Made by a program: the position numbers and the translations under genes
Origin: Dioscorea cayenensis subsp. rotundata
Lineage: Eukaryota > Streptophyta > Magnoliopsida > Dioscoreales > Dioscoreaceae
DNA: 64,000 nucleotides
Direction: 5' to 3'
Assembly (NCBI RefSeq): GCF_009730915.1
Contig: NC_052490.1
Coordinates: 32,302,625 to 32,366,624 of the forward strand
The notes under the pieces: generated by a model
What the model saw: only the letters and a program-made list of their open reading frames with translations
Told to the model about the DNA's origin: nothing
Database searches by the model: none
Part shown: in pieces, positions 60,142-64,000 of the stretch
How positions within the stretch are numbered: the first letter of the stretch is position 1
Layout: each line of letters opens with the position of its first letter

Positions 60142-60410
60142 ATGAAATCAATAACAAGACGGCCGTCGGAGAATCTGCCGGTAGGGTGATGGAAGTAAGT
60201 TTGGCCGTAAGGAAGTTGACTGACACGGTGGTTGTTGTTGAGGTAGAAGAGGAGATTTCCGGTGTCTGCAAGAGAGTCACCGAAGCTGAAAATAGAAGTG
60301 AAACATGCTTGCTTGTGACTTGGAAGGAGAAGAAGAATGAGTGTGAAGATAAGGGATGAAAGATATGTGGAAGAGGAAGCCATTTGACTTTGGATTTTTG
60401 AGGAAGCCAT
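55839..60410 (-). CDS. GDSL esterase/lipase D, intact, one intron fewer
   Basis: Four exons from the right: 60410-60140, 59961-59740, 56959-56534, 56110-55839; 1191 bp, 396 residues, all GT-AG. It may also start at the second ATG, 60,383. A signal peptide is clear. Block [12 protein letters not shown] (Ser46), block [10 protein letters not shown], block III GGND and block [10 protein letters not shown] (Asp349, His352) are all canonical, so this is the most typical member of the cluster and should be an active secreted esterase. Its third exon joins what are exons 3 and 4 in A, A-prime and B (no intron between AISRAIT and EVIELGART). Intron 2 is 2780 bp and contains a GC-rich hAT-like element of about 1.4 kb; intron 1 holds (TA)n and (ATT)n tracts. 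Confidence 0.9.
57498..57647. repeat. 75-bp direct duplication across a transposon end
   Basis: The segment gacatctgtaatcaataaga ... cggcccgc occurs twice in a row, starting at 57,498 and 57,573. Each copy contains flanking host DNA plus the element's tagaggtgggca terminus. Confidence 0.88.
57536..58926. mobile_element. Non-autonomous hAT-like element in intron 2 of gene D
   Basis: About 1.39 kb with mirrored ends tagaggtgggcatgg (57,536-57,550) and ccatgcccacctcta (58,912-58,926). The sub-terminal 150-240 bp on both sides is rich in GGGCC / GGCGGGTTGACCC motifs, in sharp contrast to the AT-rich centre. No transposase is readable, and an 8-bp duplication was not found. hAT membership is inferred from the aggtgggca terminus common in plant hAT elements. 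It contains a tRNA T-arm-like palindrome at 57,832-57,856. Confidence 0.72.
57832..57856. repeat. tRNA T-arm-like palindrome
   Basis: ggtcatggg (57,832-57,840), loop atttgaa, cccatgacc (57,848-57,856). It resembles a T-arm with GGTTCAAATCC on the minus strand, but no cloverleaf surrounds it, so it is not a tRNA gene. Confidence 0.6.
59990..60037. repeat. (ATT)n microsatellite in intron 1 of gene D
   Basis: Run of about 16 ATT units. Confidence 0.96.
60081..60138. repeat. (TA)n microsatellite at the exon 1 donor of gene D
   Basis: TA run of about 58 bp reaching the exon 1 splice donor, so length changes here lie immediately beside the junction. Confidence 0.96.
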
Positions 60411-60839
60411 TTGCTTGTGAAAATATTGTTCTCATTATTTTAAAAATGGGAAAGTTACGGATGGTCCCTTACATTTTCTTTTTTTAATATCCACATGTTC
60501 CCATGTTCCCTCATAGAGAGGGCCCACAACTATTTACGTGTTGATAAATTTTTATTCTTTAAATTAAAAATTTTGAAATATTTTTCCACACTTATCCATG
60601 GCTTCCCTCACCCACCATCTCACCAACAAACCAAACAAGGAACAAACATTGGTTTTTACTTTCATGAATGATGCGTTTAGTTGGATCTAATTATAGATGT
60701 AGTGAATTTTTTCTTATAATGTAATTAGAAATATTTGATTTTTAAAATACAGTGCAGTCAAATTTTGTGTTTAGTTGGATGTAATCAAAATTACTGTATT
60801 ATAAAATTTTATGTTTGTTTGAAAGGATTTGTAAATTTG

Positions 60840-61330
60840 TAATTGAAAAATGCATGTGTATATGTGTGTATATATGAATATATGCATATATGTATATGAG
60901 TATATATATGTGTATATATGCATATATATATATATATATGAGTATATATATATATCTATATAAGTACATGTATATATGTGTATATACATGTAGATATATA
61001 AGTATATAATGTATATGTATATGTATATATATGTATGTGTATATATACATATATACATATACATATATGGGTATATATATATGTATATGTGTAAAAATAT
61101 GTATATGAGTATATATATGTATATATGTATATGTCTGTAGATATATATATATATATATATGTGAATATATATAAGTATATATGTATATATCTATACAAGT
61201 ATATATATATATACATATATGTATATGAGTATGTATATGGATATGTGTAAAAATACATGTATATGTTTATATAAATATATACATGTGTATGTATGTGTAT
61301 ATGTGTATGTATGCATGCATGTATATATAT
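60840..61330. repeat. Degenerate TATATG/TGTA simple-repeat block
   Basis: About 490 bp of alternating purine-pyrimidine DNA made from tatatg, tgtata and tacata motifs, with many short self-complementary stretches. Compatible with cruciform or Z-like structure; no function is shown. Confidence 0.85.
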
Positions 61331-61630
61331 CGTTGGTTTTTCAATCTCGAGATTTGGTTTCTGTACTCGATTTGGGCGTAAAAAGCCAAAATCTAGCAAA
61401 AACTATTATAATGTAATCCCGATTACAGTGAGTTCTGAAATCTGACTCGACAAACAATGAATTTCATAAAAGTAAAGTATTTGGTTTTCATGTATAAAGC
61501 CAAAATCTGCCCTAAACTAAACCTAGCGGAAATATTTTCCTAAAAAATATATATATATAAAAATATTTTACTATTTTTTTTTTTCATTTTTCTCATTTCT
61601 ATATCTACACTTCTCCACATTGTACATCTA

Positions 61631-61631
<1 letters not shown>

Positions 61632-61687
<56 letters not shown>
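61632..61687. repeat. (ATT)n microsatellite
   Basis: About 18 ATT units. Confidence 0.96.
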
Positions 61688-61688
<1 letters not shown>

Positions 61689-62151
61689 TTACCAAATTCT
61701 GACTGTCTAATTCCAATACTCCAAGCTTCTAAACACTAAACTTTCTCTTTGATCTCAAATTCAAAACTCTTTAATCCTTTCAATCTCTAGTGAATAAAAT
61801 TGGTTTTAAATTTACATTGGTTGTTTTAATTATTTACAAATCAGTTATATAATTCTTAATTTTATTTGTAGCAAAATGATTTCGTGTTAGTTTGTTTAAT
61901 TTATTTGTTATTTTCACTTTAACATTTTATATTTTAAAATTTTACATTTACTAAGTGATATTTTCATTATTTTAATTGTTATTCAAATTTTTAAAATTTC
62001 AATTTTTCTTATATAGTTATATTTCCATGGATATATTTACTTTTGTTAATTTTGCATTTGAAAATATCATAATTATTTTATTTGTAATTTAGTATTATTT
62101 TAGTTATTTTGTTTTTATTTAATTTTTCATATACTTTGTAGCATTGTCTAA

Positions 62152-62168
62152 TTCTTCTTCTTCTTCTT

Positions 62169-62255
<87 letters not shown>
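62152..62255. repeat. Compound (TTC)n(TTA)n microsatellite
   Basis: About 15 TTC units followed directly by about 19 TTA units. The switch from TTC to TTA suggests one point change spread by slippage. Confidence 0.96.
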
Positions 62256-63459
62256 GCTATAAATCCTAAGGATAATAGCATTGTTTAATTTCCTGAATTT
62301 TTATTAGTGTTCCTTTAGTTATTTTTGAAATTTTCCAATAATTTTTAACATTTTTTAATTATTCTAGTTTTGTATTTAATGTCATTTCATTTATTTTAAT
62401 TGGTATTCTTATTCTTATTTTTTATTTTTTTAATTACTTTGTCTTTGTTTAATTTTATTAATTTTGTATTTAGTGAAAACTTACTTATTTTTTTATATAT
62501 TTTTTATAATTTCTTAGCATTTTTTAATCATTTTAATTTTAATTTTACATTTAGTGTTATGTTGCTTATTTTATTTTATTTTATTTGTTTATTATTTTAA
62601 AAATTGATGCCAACAAATAGCAAGTGGAAGACAACTCCGATTAAATGTAAAAAAATTATGGAAATTTTAATTCCTTTTATTTCTAAAATGATATGAAGGT
62701 AACTTAATTTGATTAATAATGAATTAAATATAAGCCATTTATTTTTTTTAAAATTTTGAATTATTTTGAGTTGTTTAAATTTTTTTTAGTTCAATAGGAA
62801 TTATTTTAAATTATCTTGGTTTTTTTTTTTTTTAAACATAATTTATGTATGCAAGTTATCAAGAAGGTAATGACCAAGTCGCCAACTCTATAATATGAAA
62901 AAGATCTTGAGTCCCGAAGAGATTGAGTTCTCATTATGTAATTTTATTTTATTTTCTTCCTAGTTAATGCATTTAGGACAATAAGAATTTCACAAACCAA
63001 GTTTTATACAATGGGATCACTGCCATTGGACGAAAAACTATTTGACCATCTTTATTTAAAAAAAACCTTCAATTATCACTAATTTTGTAAAAAATGAATT
63101 TTTTTTTAGTAATATGAAAAAGTTAAGAGATGACAAGAGAAAATGCAAACTTTTTTAGAGGTTAAGAGTTAACAAAAACAACATGTTTCTATTAAAGGCA
63201 ATTTTAGTGTCCGGACCCCACCACCGACAGCTATTAATTTCTCCTCATCACAATTTACAAGACTCACAACCAAACGGAGAGAGACTATAGAAGATGCAGA
63301 GTGCAGACCAACCAATATTCATTTACCATTAAATTTTTCCAGAATTATTGCCTAGACTAAATTTGCAACATTAATAGTCATGATATACATAAAGGACTAT
63401 ATTTATTTCATCCCTTTTATTTAATAAAAACCAGTAAAACAAAATACATCTTTTACAGT

Positions 63460-63722
63460 TTACATACTGAATGTTGAGCTCAATTGCTCAGTATTTGTTC
63501 CCAAAAAACAGGTATGAGTGATGGGAGGACTAGTATACTTCCCCTGGATCAAGCTAGTTGCAATGACCTTATAAGCAGCTTCAGTGAGGTGTAATCCATC
63601 CCATGAAAAATGTTTTGATGGATCATTGCACACTGTTGAACATACCTCTCCACAGACACAAGATTTGTTGTAATTGTAATAACCTCCATTACCACAACAA
63701 GCCACAAGTGGACTCTCAAAAC
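63460..63722 (-). CDS. GDSL esterase/lipase E, 3'-terminal exon (partial)
   Basis: Last exon of a further minus-strand GDSL gene; the acceptor AG is at 63,724-63,723 and the stop at 63,460-63,462. It reads VACCGNGGYYNYN, then WDGLHLTEAAYK with the block V Asp and His intact, and ends STFSM. It is closest in wording to gene D (both have IATSLxQGKYTxPP), so D and E are probably a more recent pair. The upstream exons lie beyond 64,000, so whether the gene is whole cannot be judged. Confidence 0.85.
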
Positions 63723-64000
63723 CTATACATATAAAAACATATGTATTATAATAAATTGAAGGATATGAATTGTGTTAACATTACACTATGCTAAAAGAAA
63801 AATACAAAAAAAATGCCAAATAATATTTTATCCAGTATCTCATTGCGTAAAACTTAATCTACAGAACTTTTATTATTAGGTTCAAAACACATTAAACACA
63901 ATAATGTTAAAGGTCTCCGGCTATAGGAATGAGTTTGTAACCCAATTTTTATATTAACCAAATTAAGATACACAGACAGACTTGAATTGTCTTTTTGTGT
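63723..64000. other. Intron of gene E up to the window edge
   Basis: Presumed intron upstream of the last exon of E. No other exon is visible before the edge. Confidence 0.5.

Larger units (their letters stand above)
60411..63459. other. Intergenic region between D and E
   Basis: It includes the promoter side of gene D, a long TA/TG-rich block (60,840-61,330), and (ATT)n and (TTC)n(TTA)n microsatellites. All Tyr/Ile-rich, Ile-run or Arg-run open frames here are microsatellite translations. The end should hold the 3'UTR of gene E. No gene is supported. Confidence 0.65.

Noticed and set aside
60771-61399. Tyr/Ile-rich frames of 83-147 codons
   Set aside because: Simple-repeat translation of the TA/TG block.
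62078-62281. Poly-Ile/poly-Arg frame
   Set aside because: Translation of a compound (TTC)n(TTA)n microsatellite on the reverse strand.

Overview
The window is nuclear DNA of a flowering plant. It is very AT-rich, its genes have 4-5 exons with GT-AG introns, and it carries plant-type LINEs, SINEs, MITEs, an LTR remnant and many (TA)n and (TTA)n microsatellites. The genes recognised are all plant families: TRICHOME BIREFRINGENCE-LIKE (TBL) proteins, GDSL esterase/lipases and a Lin0512-family protein. I cannot name the species; a monocot such as a yam is only a guess. One run of exactly 1000 N lies at 8400-9399. All gene models were spliced by eye and checked for frame; none rests on transcript data.

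Layout. 1-472 is AT-rich non-coding DNA. 473 to about 11,705 is a tandem array of about 2.43-kb non-coding units interrupted by the gap. 13,262-15,103 (-) is a complete TBL gene. 15.1-23.9 kb holds no gene I can support. 23,952-26,751 (+) is a second complete TBL gene. 28,224-28,866 (-) is a small Lin0512-family gene. From 31 kb to the right edge runs a GDSL esterase/lipase cluster of seven loci: A (+, 31.2 kb), pseudogene psiB (-, 42.6 kb), A-prime (+, 43.9 kb), B (-, 48.9 kb), a decayed pseudogene psiC (-, 52.4 kb), D (-, 55.8-60.4 kb) and the last exon of E (-, 63.5 kb).

The central event is a tandem segmental duplication. A convergent pair, A(+) and B(-), occurs twice: 31.0-43.2 kb and about 43.4-50.5 kb. 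The left copy then took in a 2.63-kb LINE, a TIR element that itself carries a 373-bp solo LTR, and about 3.7 kb of further sequence. The right copy gained an AT-rich higher-order minisatellite and a 134-bp insert. Because the intergenic DNA is still alignable, each copy serves as an outgroup for insertions in the other. In the left copy the B gene has lost its 5' exons and carries two stop codons. In the right copy, A-prime has a small cluster of changes that turns the GDS motif into GGS.

The TBL proteins are predicted Golgi polysaccharide O-acetyltransferases. The GDSL proteins are predicted secreted serine esterases of unknown substrate. Their proximity is noted, but a functional link is speculation. 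I did not find a clearly new biological system. The most informative items are the duplicated GDSL pair, the nested transposon, and the hairpin-bearing tandem array.
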